From positions 51,279,157 to 51,343,156 of the forward strand of contig NC_060059.1 of NCBI RefSeq assembly GCF_020283565.1: DNA of 64,000 bases, written 5' to 3'. Both the position numbers and the translations under genes were made by a program. The notes under the pieces were generated by a model. The model was not told the origin of the DNA. It searched no databases and saw only the letters and a program-made list of their open reading frames with translations. Origin of the DNA: Trifolium pratense (taxonomy: Eukaryota > Streptophyta > Magnoliopsida > Fabales > Fabaceae). Shown one piece after another: positions 1 to 10,682 of this stretch (position 1 is its first letter; the number at the start of each line of letters is the position of its first letter).

Positions 1-1449
1 GGACAGGTCCCATTGAGCTGGAAGTCGATCCTGAGATTGAGAAAACAGCAAGAGCAAATCGTAAAGCGGAAGGAAGGCATGTTTGAATCATACAATCAAG
101 AGGCACTCTTAACTAGTTGCAAGTTCAATAATGTCTTTCTACAAATCATTACCAAACAACTAGAAGCTCAATGTTTGGTGCAAGCAACCTCTCAAAATAA
201 TCCTCATTTCAACACCTTCAATCTTGGAGTGAAGAATCACATGAATTGTTCTTATGGAGCTAATCTGAATCAAGCATTTCCTCAAGATCAACATTTTGAA
301 GATCACCTTGAATCTTTTGAAGATACTCTTATCTTAGCCATGAAGATGACTCAAGGCAATTTTGAGGTGATGAAGGCAAACCAAGAAGTGTCAAGCAAAC
401 GTCATGAAGCCTCCATCAAAAATCTCGAAAACCAAATGGGTCAATTAGCAAGGCAAGTCTCTTCTCTACAAACTCAAAGTAGATTTTGTGGAGACACCAC
501 GGATCCTCGTAATGAAAGTTGTAATTCCATTAATTTGAGGAGTAGAGAAGTTTCATCACCGGAAGTAGTGGAGAATCCTACGAAGGATGAGAGTAAAAAT
601 GGTGTAGTTGAAAAGATGAGGGATGGTGTAGTTGAAAATAGAAAAGAAAATAAGAAAGAAGAAAAAAATAAGGAAGAAAAAGCTTATGAGGGAGAAGTTG
701 AAAAGAGAGTGGAGCATGAGTCTAGTGCCAAGAAAGGCAAGAAACCTCTTGTGAAAGACCCCGAGTTTCAAGTTCCTTCACCATATGCTAGAATGCCTTA
801 TCTTAGGATGAAGAGGGTCAAGAACCAAGACCTTGAATTTTGTGGAGTGGTATCCGAATGTTTCAAAGTGGAAGTGCTAGAGGAAGTGGTAAAAGATGGG
901 AAGGAAGAAGAGTGGGATCATGAGATTGAAATTTTTCTTCAAAACTTGGATAACCCCCTAGAAGAGGAGAAAGAGCCAAAGGCGATAAAAAAGCCACCGG
1001 AATTGAAAGAACTTCCTCCTAAATGGAAGTATGTGTTTTTGGGTGGCGACTCTAGGAAACCCATGATCATAAGTGATTTGCTCACTCCACTAGAAGAGAA
1101 TGACTTGTTAAAAGAAGCGGAGAAAGTGAATGACGACCTAGGATGGGACTTGGATGGTGTGGTTCCTATCTATTGTTTGTACAGGGTGGCCAAAGAAGAA
1201 GAGCCCAATCCGGTTGTTAATCCTCAAAAGTCTTCCACTTCAACATTGAAAGCTTCGGTGAAGAAAGGTTCTAAGAAATCTCCATCACGGTCTAGTAAGA
1301 AGGAAAGAACCAATTTGAAGGCCAAATGGGAAGGTCTCAAGAGTGATTCGGGAAGCGTGAAATCATTACTATTTGATATTAATATTGCTCCTTTGAATGA
1401 AGAGAACAAGAGGAGCCGGGTTGAATCAAAGTTGAAGTATCCACCCTAA
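1..1449 (+). pseudogene. Athila-type Ty3 retrotransposon gag-pol remnant, internally deleted
   Basis: An open frame runs from the window edge to a stop at 1447-1449 (about 480 codons). It reads as the C-terminal half of an Athila-lineage gag: a run resembling GWRNHPNFSWG near 225-265, then NLENQMGQLARQ near 420-455 and a cysteine-containing stretch ending NLRSRE. A charged Lys/Glu linker follows. The last third matches the linker that leads into reverse transcriptase: PPELKELPPKWKYVFLG, then MIISDLLTPLEE, then LGWDLDGVVPIYC and EEEPNPVVNPQ. The catalytic protease and the RT palm are missing, so gag is fused to the RT lead-in by internal deletion. Around 1-70 the gag start is better read in another frame (DPEIEKTARANRK), which implies a frameshift near 70-90. 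It is not a host gene; what remains may still be translated, as the frame is long. Confidence 0.82.
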
Positions 1450-2880
1450 CTTGTGATGATGAAGCGTCAAGCTAATGACGAGAAAGAAGCGCTTCATGGG
1501 AGGCAACCCATGAGTTTACGGTCCTTTCTTCCCTTTCACTCTTATGCTACTTTATGAATAATTGTTTGATGTTCCTTTGAATTGGCTGGATGAATGTACT
1601 TTAAACTCTGAATTTGAATCTTTTTATGTTTGATTGTGGAATTTCTTTTACCTTTGGAATTTGTTTCGATATCTTGGCATGTTCTTTTTATTTACTTGAG
1701 TATCAATTGCTTGATTCTATCCGTGTGTGATTTGTGATACTTTCAGTGCAATTGTTTGTTGCACTCATGTGATCAAGAGGCAAAGGAAGGGAACGCACAC
1801 TTTTTGACCGGTTCTTTGATTCGACCCAACCGAGAGGTATTGAGCCAAACACTCCTTTTCCTTCTATGTGTGATATCCACTCATCTATTGTCTCTCGATT
1901 TTGCTTGTCGTCTTTTTATTTGATTGGTACTTTTGTAGCACACACGAGGCATGTTCCTTGGTACCTTTGAGCCTTTCTATCCACCCTTACATATAATTAT
2001 CCTTTGCTTAACCAATTTGAGCTGAAAAAGAAAATGTTATTTTGCACAACCTTAAGAAATTTTTGATGAAAAAAAGGAATGACTTTCTTGGAGGTTAGGC
2101 ACCTAATTAGTGGTTGATGCGCATTGCTCACCACTAAGTTTGGGGTTGCTCTTTGGAATTAGCAACATATAAAGTTTGGGGTGAGGGTACTAGAGAACTT
2201 ACAAAAAGTTTTTGGGTAAAAAAAAAAAAAAAATTGGAAATTGTTCAAAGATTCAAGGCTTTAGAGAAAGATATGTTGAAAAGAAATGAAAAAAGAGATG
2301 AATGTGAAAATAAAAAAATAGAAAAGAAGTACTAAACGAAGTGATAGCCTTGAATTCAAAAGAATTGCAAAACTTTGTTGATGATTTAACAATGTTCTCT
2401 AGTCCACTATTTTTCAAAAAGAATAAGGGTTAGTATGAAAATGTTCTTTGACTAATAGGGGGATCTAACTCCAAGTTTTTCTACTACTTATCCAAAAATG
2501 TCACCATCCACCCTAGCCAAGCCACGTTATAACCCTAAAAGACCTCTAATGTGTGTGCACAAAGTGAACCGAATGAATTCTTAGACTACTTGCAAAATTA
2601 ATGTTGACTTGCATTGATGTGTTGATTTGAGTGAAGTACCAAAAACTGAAGAGTGCATGTAAGTAGTGTGATGAGATCTTAGAGCCTTGGTTGAAAAGTG
2701 TGAACTACTTGAAAATGTCTTGCGGGAACGATGGTGCAGTTGAGCATTGTTTGCAGGTGGATCATTGATCATCAGGTGAGTCTCACGTATGTATGATTCG
2801 AGTGAATTTAAGGAAAATGCCAAGGTCTTGACACAAAAGCTTGAGGTAAAAGTTGTTTCCTTGAGGACAAGGAAAGGTTT
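1450..2880 (+). other. 3' untranslated region of the Athila-type element
   Basis: No coding sequence is supported. The start carries the motif typical of the 3' ends of this lineage: a hairpin-forming GAAGCGCTTCATGGGAGGC followed by AACCCATGAG (about 1488-1513). Further on AAGTTTGGGG appears twice (about 2136 and 2174) and once more at the polypurine tract. A 13-base A run lies near 2220. Confidence 0.6.
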
Positions 2881-2893
2881 AAGTTTGGGGTTG
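2881..2893 (+). other. Polypurine tract of the Athila-type element
   Basis: AAGTTTGGGG plus TTG directly abuts the LTR start TGATGACGG. This is the expected plus-strand priming site and fixes the LTR at 2894 as a 3' LTR, so the element runs left to right. Confidence 0.7.
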
Positions 2894-3701
2894 TGATGAC
2901 GGATCGTCACACTCTCTAATCCATGCCTATTTTAGCAACATTAGATGCATTTTAGTAGGTTTTTAGCAATAAATATAAGAGAAATCTAATCATAAGCTTG
3001 ATTACTTGTTTTGCAAGAAAACAGGAAAAATTGCAGGAAAGTGCTGATTTTCACTACGCTGGGGGCGTAGCCCATCACGCGCCGCGTGATGGGGATCACA
3101 GGGAGCCAAGTTTTTCACTCTGATCACGCGCGGCGTGATACCTGACCACGCGCGGCGTAAAGCCTTGTTCAAGAAGTGGATTGCTCTCTGACTTGATCAC
3201 GCGCCGCGTGATACCGTTACCACGCGCGGCGTAGTTGATGGATCTGCAACCACGCGCGGCGTGATAGATCTGGCGCGCGGCGTGGTTGCGTTCAGTATAT
3301 ATGGTTTCTGCATAATTCTGTTAGGTGGTTGGAAAATTCTGCAATATTCATCTATTCTCTGATTTCGGAAGCATCAAGATCCAGATCAAGGACTCCGTAG
3401 GATAGCTCCGAGCACCTCAATAGCATGGATTCTCAAGCCATGAAGTTGAAGCGAGGACGCGAAGCAAGCAACATGAGGAGCTAAGCTTCTTTTGGAGGTA
3501 GGATCTAGGATAATCTAGGATGTAGATGAATTATTTGTAATCTGCTATATGTAAGAATGTACTCTGTTCATGGTGTTGATTCAATGCAAATCTATGTTTA
3601 ATGCTTTATAATCCTTCATTAGTGTTGTAATGATTTCGAGTTAAGTCACGTGCGAGAGTATTGATTTAATTTCTGAACTGAATTGCATTGAGCACTCGAG
3701 T
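2894..3701 (+). repeat. Truncated 3' LTR of the Athila-type element
   Basis: It begins TGATGACGG and matches 9446-10253 base for base apart from two C/T differences that I could see (3366 and 3432, both T in the other copy). The match stops at 3701, where the full LTR would continue for another 424 bp; instead a CACTA-like terminus begins. A TATATAT at 3296-3302 is the likely LTR promoter box. Confidence 0.85.
3054..3287. repeat. Cluster of GC-rich near-palindromes inside the LTR
   Basis: At least seven copies of a 14-17 bp near-palindrome built on ATCACGCGCCGCGTGAT or ACCACGCGCGGCGT lie within about 235 bp, just upstream of the TATA-like box. The same cluster recurs at 9606-9839 in the solo LTR. 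The copies are dense in CpG in otherwise AT-rich DNA. They could be repeated protein-binding sites or hairpins in the transcript; the sequence alone cannot decide. Confidence 0.8.
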
Positions 3702-3724
3702 ACCTACAACAAAAGTGTGTTTTA

Positions 3725-3935
3725 GCTTCAAAAATTTTAGCGTCAGCCACGACACGGACGCTACAAGCGTCCCCATTGTGTCTGTTAGGCGGACTCTACA
3801 TCTTTTTTCAATTTAATTTAAATTTTTAATGAGGCATTAAATATAGCGTCTGCCAAAGCAGACGTTACTTAGAAGCTAAAGAAATTAAAAATACAAAAAT
3901 ATGTTAGTGTCTATAATGGCAGACGCTAAATAGAC
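3725..3935. repeat. Left subterminal repeats of the CACTA-like element
   Basis: Several copies and variants of GCGTCTGCC and its complement GGCAGACGC occur in about 200 bp (for example near 3740, 3845, 3860, 3910 and 3920). In known CACTA elements such repeats bind the element-encoded TNPA-type protein. Confidence 0.7.
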
Positions 3936-4017
3936 CAAATTAAGAAAAAAAAAATTACAGTATATTATAAAACACTTAAATTAATAAAAATATTAGTTTT
4001 CGCCAACAATTATCTTT

Positions 4018-4156
4018 CCTCTCTGATGAACTAACCCTCAATCTCACAAACCCTCAATCTCATTAAACTCTCTTCAGTTCCCAACTTCTCAAATTTCACA
4101 CAAATCCGCAATCTAAGCCAACTCTTTTCTCAATCGAACCCGATTTTGCTAAATTG
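4018..4156. repeat. Duplicated 5'UTR-like segment, copy 1 (copy 2 at 6093-6212)
   Basis: A pyrimidine-rich stretch starting CCTCTCTGATGAACTAACCC and ending in AACCCGATTTTG occurs twice inside the CACTA-like element; the second copy lacks about a dozen bases. It looks like a plant 5' leader. Copy 2 is joined directly to the broken end of the captured SnoaL-like exon, so the interior was assembled from pieces. Confidence 0.75.
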
Positions 4157-4686
4157 GATAATCTTTTTCCTATAATGTTCACGTTCTAGGGATTTGCTTT
4201 TCTCCCTGAATCATCATCTCTACGATAGTACTGCAATCCAATCCAACGCCATCTGAAGTGCTTGATATATAGCAGGGTCTTCAGACCCGGCCATTTCCCA
4301 AGTCGCTGCTGCAGCCAGCCACCAGGAACCCGTCGGAGTCGCGAAAGGTAGGTAGCTCCCAAACCCCATCGGCCTCTCTTGCCAGCGAGGTTAGCATCAC
4401 AATTAATCTTGATAATACTGCTAATAGAAACAAGTAGGATTGTGTTGCTGATACTCAGTTAGCAGTTTCATATTCCTTCATACTTTCTAAAGTAGCAGCC
4501 GCTGCTGTATTCGTAGATTATTTGAGTTTGTATTTGTACACAGCAATTTCTGGTGAAGGAATATCACTAATTTTTTTATTTATTTATTTTCTGAATTTCA
4601 GCATAAGCATCGTTATCTGGTGTTTCTGTTCAACTCATGCAAGTCCTTTACTACTTGTTGTAAACTTTCAATAACAACTTTCAACT

Positions 4687-6109
4687 ATGGCGCTTTCCGG
4701 AACTGCCTTATCCTTCAATGTAAGCTTCTCATTGTTTTAAACCTTAAAACTTTGCTTCTTTTTCTTATTATTTTTTTTAGCCGAATTTAGAAGTCTCTTT
4801 TATAGGTTCTTTAAAATCACCACTTTAGAGTATTTGTGTGTTGATCAACGATAAATTGATTTAAAACTTCCTGGATTTAATATAGATTCAATTCAACTAC
4901 TTGAAATGGAAATTTTGGAATGATTTATAAGTTTTTTTTTTTGTCAGTAACCTAGTGGCTAGAAATTTCATTATTTAAGGTGAATAAGTGGGTTGTCCGG
5001 GGGTTCGAACTACGGCCCCTACATATAAACTGCGATGTCCCTGCCAATTGAGCTAAGCTCACGAGGAAGAAATGATTTATAACTCTAATCGATTGAATGT
5101 TAGTATTTTGTTTACCTAGAATTTCGTTGAATGATTGAAAAAAGGGTGACCTTTTTATGAATTTTACTTAAGGAAATTGTACTTCATGAAATGCTGAGGA
5201 ATAAAGATGAAGTTATGTTTTCCCTTTCAATCTTGATTAATTTTGAGTTTTTTTCATGAAGGGACTTTCTTCTACTCTCAAGGAGTTTAATTTCTCGCCG
5301 GGTTTGTTCATGAATAGTTTTAACAAGCGACATCATGTTTGTCTGTCATCCTTTGAGCCAAATAGGTTGGTTTTTGGAAAAAGTGAAAGAGGAAACCAAC
5401 TATCTATTTCTCCTAATCAATGCCTCAAGTTTCAAATGAGAAGATTAGGTAAGTTTCTTTTGCTTCAACCCTTAAAAATCAATTCAGGGCTCTTTTTGTA
5501 TAATATTATAATTGAGTAAATCGTCATTTTAGTTCCTAAATGTGTAAAGTTGTGTTTACTATAGTCTTTGAATGTATTGGAATTGAAATTACAAAAACAT
5601 CATCGATTATGTTTTTTGTTAGTGATTTTGTGGACTAAACTTATTAAGAGGAGACATTTAAGGACTATTCTAACTAATGAAAGACACATTAGTGGATCAA
5701 ACTCTCTAAGGACAGACAAATCCAGGGATGTTTTTGTAACTGTAATACATTCAAGCAATATAGTGAGAGCCCTTGACACGTTCAAGGACCTAAACAACTG
5801 TTTATTATAGTTTGTGTCTAGTGAACGAGCATAGAAATTGTTGAGGAGAATTATGCTAAAGCGGCAGAAATAAGAGATACTCTAAAAAGCCTTCATAAAG
5901 ATAGCAAGACAGAAGTGCTTGGAGCAAACAACAAGTTTTATAATTCATTCAGGAATGGTGACCTTGCAGCTATGCAAGCAATGTGGGCGAAAAGGGACGA
6001 GGTATGCTGTGTTCATCCTGGTTTGAAAGGAATTTCCGGTTACGATGATGTTATTGAGAGCTGGAATTTTGTATGGGCTAACTATGAATTTCCCTCTCTG
6101 ATGAACTAA
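4687..6109 (+). pseudogene. Captured, 3'-truncated gene: UVR motif plus SnoaL/NTF2-like domain
   Basis: Three exons can be read with canonical sites and agreeing phases. Exon 1 4687-4719 (MALSGTALSFN) ends at GTAAGC. Exon 2 5262-5448 starts after AG and ends at GTAAGT in phase 1. Exon 3 starts at 5835 after ATAG. The N-terminal part is rich in Ser, Arg and Phe and may be a plastid transit peptide. Exon 3 begins with a UVR-like helix (NYAKAAEIRDTLKSL) followed by a SnoaL-like start (FYNSFRNGDLAAMQAMW, VCCVHPG, ESW). The domain breaks off after ANYEF, where it joins a copy of the leader-like repeat; the stop at 6107-6109 is therefore foreign. Intron 1 holds a SINE. I read this as a transposon-captured copy of a plastid SnoaL-like gene, not the functional locus, though it could still be transcribed and spliced. 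Confidence 0.68.
4931..5070 (-). mobile_element. tRNA-derived SINE with 12-bp target duplication
   Basis: AATGATTTATAA flanks the element exactly (4919-4930 and 5071-5082). On the minus strand a box A-like TTAGCTCAATTGG and a box B-like GTTCGAACCCC stand in RNA polymerase III order, followed by a 3' A tail (seen as a T run at about 4932-4942). It lies in intron 1 of the captured gene. Related bodies occur at 55756 and 56404. Confidence 0.85.
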
Positions 6110-6368
6110 CCCTCAATCTCACAAACCCTCAATCTCATTAAACTCTCTTCAGTTCCCAACTACACAAATCCACAATCTAAGCCAACTCTTTTCTCAATCG
6201 AACCCGATTTTGTTCACGAACCCATTCACCAATCTTTCTCTACCTCAGAATCTGTGTTCAACCTGCGTTCACTAATATTGTTGGATCCGTGTTTCTCTTG
6301 AATAGCTTCAATCTCCGTGCGCTTTTTTTTTTATCAGGTTTGGCGAAAGAGAAGATTGGTGGATTTAG

Positions 6369-8297
6369 AAATTGTCACCACATATGAAACGAAGAACCCT
6401 AAAATCAAAGGAATTGGAAATTGATAGTCACGGAAACTTCTCTCAACTCGCTAATTCTCTCCGTCGTTCAGTCATCATTTCACTGCCGATGACTCCTCCT
6501 TCAATTGGTATATCTCAATCTTGCTCCCTCATCTCGATCTCTAATCTTCTGAGTTCACTGACTGTATTTTCTTTGTTTACGTCTATTTTTTCCTCCTTAG
6601 CTAACCGTGTATTTGGATGATGGTGGGTTGAACAAATTCTCCCTCCCACTATTGATTGTTTTGATTGGCTACCATTTACAAGCTAACTTTCATTTTATTA
6701 TAGTATATTGTATTCAAATTCTGATGAATTGAAGTGTTTCTAATTTAACCACACCCATTTTAACCAATTTTTTTCGATTCTTATGAAAAACTAATGATAG
6801 ACATTGACTTAAGCCTTCAAAGTTTGTACCTACTTTGTGCTTAAAACTGAAATTGGTTTTATATATGCAGGTAAACCCTATGAATCTTGTGTCCAGGAAC
6901 AAAAAGATACAAGATATTTCAATCTTGAAGGGTCATTGCCAAGACCTTCTTGCTTCCATGCAGGTGATTTTTTATTGTTATTCTACTTCAATGCATTTTA
7001 GTGGGTTCTATATGTAGAATTGGATTTTAATTATGTTAGGTGGTCGTGTCTTTATTGGTTGTCCATAGCTACATGGTGTTTTCTTTGGTAATAATATAGA
7101 TATGTGTGTGTTTGTGTGTGTGAAATGGAAACAAGAGCTAGGATTTGTGTTTGGATCTTGAGTTGTGCATGATTTTCTTTGAATTTGGATGACTTTTGAT
7201 GTGCTTGCATGATGGCTAAGTTATCCAATTTATGTTTAAGATTTATTTTAGTTTAAGGGAATTTTTCTTTTGAATCGTTTAAAAATGCACAAGATCAACC
7301 AATAAGAAGCTTGTTGTTGCATTATCTTTAGATAATAATTACACATATATGTACTTGCATATAATTATCTACCTCTATGACAAAAATACTTAAAAGATTT
7401 ACTTACCAATATATGGCTTTTTATTATCTATCTCTATGCATTATCTCTTTAAAGTGTTGATGAAGATCTGACTTACCAGTTTCAGATTTACTTACCAATA
7501 TATGGCTTTTTATTATAAAATTAGTTTACCATAGGGAATATATTAATATGTTCTCCAAGAGTGTAAGAAACCTTTTATAAGTATTGCATGTAACACTCTT
7601 AATTTTTAGTAAATGTGTCCATAAACACTTTGAATTTGATCTGTTCCTCAAATCAAATGGACCGATCTCTTGAAGAGAAAATTTTACAATTGGTCAGTAT
7701 AGAGAAAAAACTCCTAAATTTTATTCATACTTATACTTACAAATCATGGGCACATATTGTTTAATTGTTTACTTGCACATGATATTGCATGTTAGTTTTG
7801 CTAGTGGCATAGTGTTGATATTATTGAAGGCTTAAATTTTGGCATTTTCAACAAATATTACTAATCTTACCAAGAGGCTAATAACGTATTAGTAAAGAAG
7901 TTGAGTTTGATTATCTTTGATAATAACTTGGTATTTACTCTTTGTTATGTAAATTGAAATTATAGCATTTTTGGGAAAGTCATAAGCCACTAAGCTTACC
8001 TTGCCACACTCACTAGTCTTCTATACTCACTTTGAAACTGAATTTATAATTTCTAGCTGCTGGATTTATTGATTTTTCAATTTTCATTTTCATAAAATAT
8101 GCTGGTACATTTTATGTAGTGGGAATTTTGATTGAATATTTGAATGCTTAAATATGCAGGACAGACATCTGGAACATTTGAGTCAATTGACACAAAATGA
8201 AGACAGTCGAAGAAGATGATGAAATTAAGTTGCACATCATTGCCACTATTTCAGCACTTGTACCAAAATATCTTGCTTATGCTAGATTGGTATAATT
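6369..8297 (+). pseudogene. Further exon-like captured fragments, gene not recognised
   Basis: Three coding-like blocks follow the second leader copy. About 6384-6507 encodes MKRRTLKSKELEIDSHG and a Ser/Pro-rich end. About 6870-6962 lies between TGCAG and a following GT and encodes VNPMNLVSRNKKIQDI. About 8161-8297 begins after TGCAG and contains LEHLSQLTQNE; after a stop a shifted frame reads DDEIKLHIIATISAL. Intron-like T-rich DNA separates them. The pattern resembles exons of one captured gene, but I cannot name it and frames do not join cleanly. Confidence 0.4.
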
Positions 8298-8747
8298 GAA
8301 TCTTTTAGCATCTATATATGTACAATTGATATGCAATCATTTACATAGGTCGAAGGTAGGTGAATTTCTATTAAACCGGTGTATTTAAAGTTTTCCTAGA
8401 TTCATAGGCATATTGGTCCAAGGATGCAGTATGAGTTATACTAATGACATTATTTTTGTCGCATTTCTAAGTTATCAATTGTATAAATACAATTGTGTTC
8501 TTGGCTTTCTTTTATGCCTTTGACTCTTTATCTTTGGTTTTGATGACCTTAATGAGTACATTGGTAGAGATTTTATGATTGTTATCTTTGGTTTTGATAT
8601 TTTAATGAATATATTGGTAGAGATTTTATGGTTGTGAGAAATTATGGTCGAAAACTATGAAAGATAATAATTTTTTGATGTATTTTTAGAAATACAGGAT
8701 AGGTTCCTTTCTAGGATGAGTTTTTAAAATTAAAAAATAAAAAACAA

Positions 8748-9095
8748 AAGCGTCTGCTTTAGCGGACGCTATATAATTCAGAAACTAAAATATAGCATCT
8801 ATTTAGAGCAGACGCTACATTTAGCGTCTGTCAAGCGGACTCTAAGTGTGACGTTTTATAACACCAATATATATGTGTAGCGTCACCCAAAAATCGAAGC
8901 TACTAGCGTCTGCCTCATAAGCATGTCACTAGCTTCCGCTTAGCATCTAACGGGACGGACGCCAAATAGCGTCTGCTGGACGCAACTGTCTAGCTTCGGG
9001 CATTTAAGTGTCTGCCACGATGTAGACGCTAAGCTGACGCTAAGTACCTTGTAGCGTCCGCTTTTTGCCATTTAGCGTCTCTTTTTGGCCGACGC
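8748..9095. repeat. Right subterminal repeats of the CACTA-like element
   Basis: Ten or more AGCGTCTGC / GCAGACGCT variants are packed between an AT-rich interior and the right terminus, in both orientations. This mirrors the left end and is denser. Confidence 0.72.
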
Positions 9096-9117
9096 TCCAA
9101 AGCAGTTTTCTTGTTGG

Positions 9118-9440
9118 TACAAGTTATTAAGCAAAAGTATCTAAGGAGGATATTTAAACTCCTTCTGGTTTACAAACTAGTTTGGAGTGGCATTCTTGTT
9201 AATCAAGTGTTTTATGTTGATATACGCCCATGCCTTTGGAGCAGTTTACAAAGATGGCAATGGACATTTAAACTCACTATATCCCATACCTTTGGAGATG
9301 AAGGAAAGATTGAATTTTATTCCTATCAGTCTGAAGGGTAATCTTAATGGGATCTAAACCGCCCGGGACGTATATTATTGGCTTAATCGGAATACTTTCT
9401 CTATTAATCCCATAAGTGTTGTTTCTTGGTCCTGGCTAAG
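9118..9440 (+). pseudogene. LINE ORF2 remnant, part 1 (after the reverse transcriptase)
   Basis: Broken frames read VIKQKYL, then a region resembling the WHSIL..GL.WR block that follows plant LINE reverse transcriptase, and finally RPGRIYYWLN..SWSWLRP just before 9441. Stops and frameshifts are frequent. It continues at 10683 beyond the inserted solo LTR. Confidence 0.6.
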
Positions 9441-9445
9441 ACCCT

Positions 9446-10677
9446 TGATGACGGATCGTCACACTCTCTAATCCATGCCTATTTTAGCAACATTAGATGC
9501 ATTTTAGTAGGTTTTTAGCAATAAATATAAGAGAAATCTAATCATAAGCTTGATTACTTGTTTTGCAAGAAAACAGGAAAAATTGCAGGAAAGTGCTGAT
9601 TTTCACTACGCTGGGGGCGTAGCCCATCACGCGCCGCGTGATGGGGATCACAGGGAGCCAAGTTTTTCACTCTGATCACGCGCGGCGTGATACCTGACCA
9701 CGCGCGGCGTAAAGCCTTGTTCAAGAAGTGGATTGCTCTCTGACTTGATCACGCGCCGCGTGATACCGTTACCACGCGCGGCGTAGTTGATGGATCTGCA
9801 ACCACGCGCGGCGTGATAGATCTGGCGCGCGGCGTGGTTGCGTTCAGTATATATGGTTTCTGCATAATTCTGTTAGGTGGTTGGAAAATTCTGCAATATT
9901 CATCTATTCTCTGATTTTGGAAGCATCAAGATCCAGATCAAGGACTCCGTAGGATAGCTCCGAGCACCTCAATAGCATGGATTTTCAAGCCATGAAGTTG
10001 AAGCGAGGACGCGAAGCAAGCAACATGAGGAGCTAAGCTTCTTTTGGAGGTAGGATCTAGGATAATCTAGGATGTAGATGAATTATTTGTAATCTGCTAT
10101 ATGTAAGAATGTACTCTGTTCATGGTGTTGATTCAATGCAAATCTATGTTTAATGCTTTATAATCCTTCATTAGTGTTGTAATGATTTCGAGTTAAGTCA
10201 CGTGCGAGAGTATTGATTTAATTTCTGAACTGAATTGCATTGAGCACTCGAGTGTTTCCGGTCGAGAGATTGAGACATAGAGTGTAGCGAACGATCGACG
10301 CGCTTTCATATCATTCGTTGTAGGTAGCTTCCGCCCGAGAGATCGGGGGAGTATCGACAACGAATAGAGTGGATTTTGACAAGAGATTGCGATTCACTAA
10401 TTTGTTGATCTAGTTGTGAACACTTGAGTAGATTCCTTTGATATAGTAGATTGCATGTGATTTAGCTATAGACTAGGTGATTCTGATGATTCTACCTCGC
10501 TTTTCCATTATATCAAAGCACGTTTTCTAACAATTCATCACTCAACATACCCCCAATTTATGTGTATTTCTTGCATAATGTTTATGAACACTATTAGACT
10601 AGTTTAATCACACAATCCCTGTGGATCGATATTTTTATTACTACGTGGTAATTCGTTCACTTGCGAAAATATCATCA
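9446..10677 (+). mobile_element. Complete solo LTR of the Athila-type element, 1232 bp
   Basis: The LTR starts TGATGACGG and ends AATATCATCA, giving TGATGA...TCATCA terminal inverted repeats. It is flanked by a perfect 5-bp target duplication ACCCT (9441-9445 and 10678-10682). No internal sequence is left, so the element recombined between its LTRs. It splits a LINE coding remnant cleanly. A TATATAT at 9848-9854 and the palindrome cluster at 9606-9839 match the truncated LTR upstream. Orientation is given by comparison with 2894-3701. Confidence 0.93.
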
Positions 10678-10682
10678 ACCCT

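Larger units (their letters stand above)
3704..9117. mobile_element. CACTA-like DNA transposon carrying captured gene fragments
   Basis: The left end reads CTACAACAAAAG and the right end, on the other strand, CCAACAAGAAAA. Both are degenerate forms of the CACTACAAGAAAA terminus of En/Spm (CACTA) elements. TAC stands outside each end (3701-3703, 9118-9120) as a possible 3-bp target duplication. Inside both ends lie many copies of an AGCGTCTGCC-type motif in both orientations, the subterminal repeat pattern of this superfamily. No transposase is recognisable; the interior holds exon-like pieces of plant genes, so this is a non-autonomous, gene-capturing (Pack-CACTA) element. Left boundary uncertain by a base or two. 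Confidence 0.75.

Noticed and set aside
556..771. Minus-strand hydrophobic frame inside the Athila gag
   Set aside because: Shadow of the purine-rich Lys/Glu linker on the other strand.
6372..6620. Host gene of 82 codons
   Set aside because: The frame runs from an exon-like part into intron-like T-rich DNA inside the CACTA element; it is better seen as a captured first exon.
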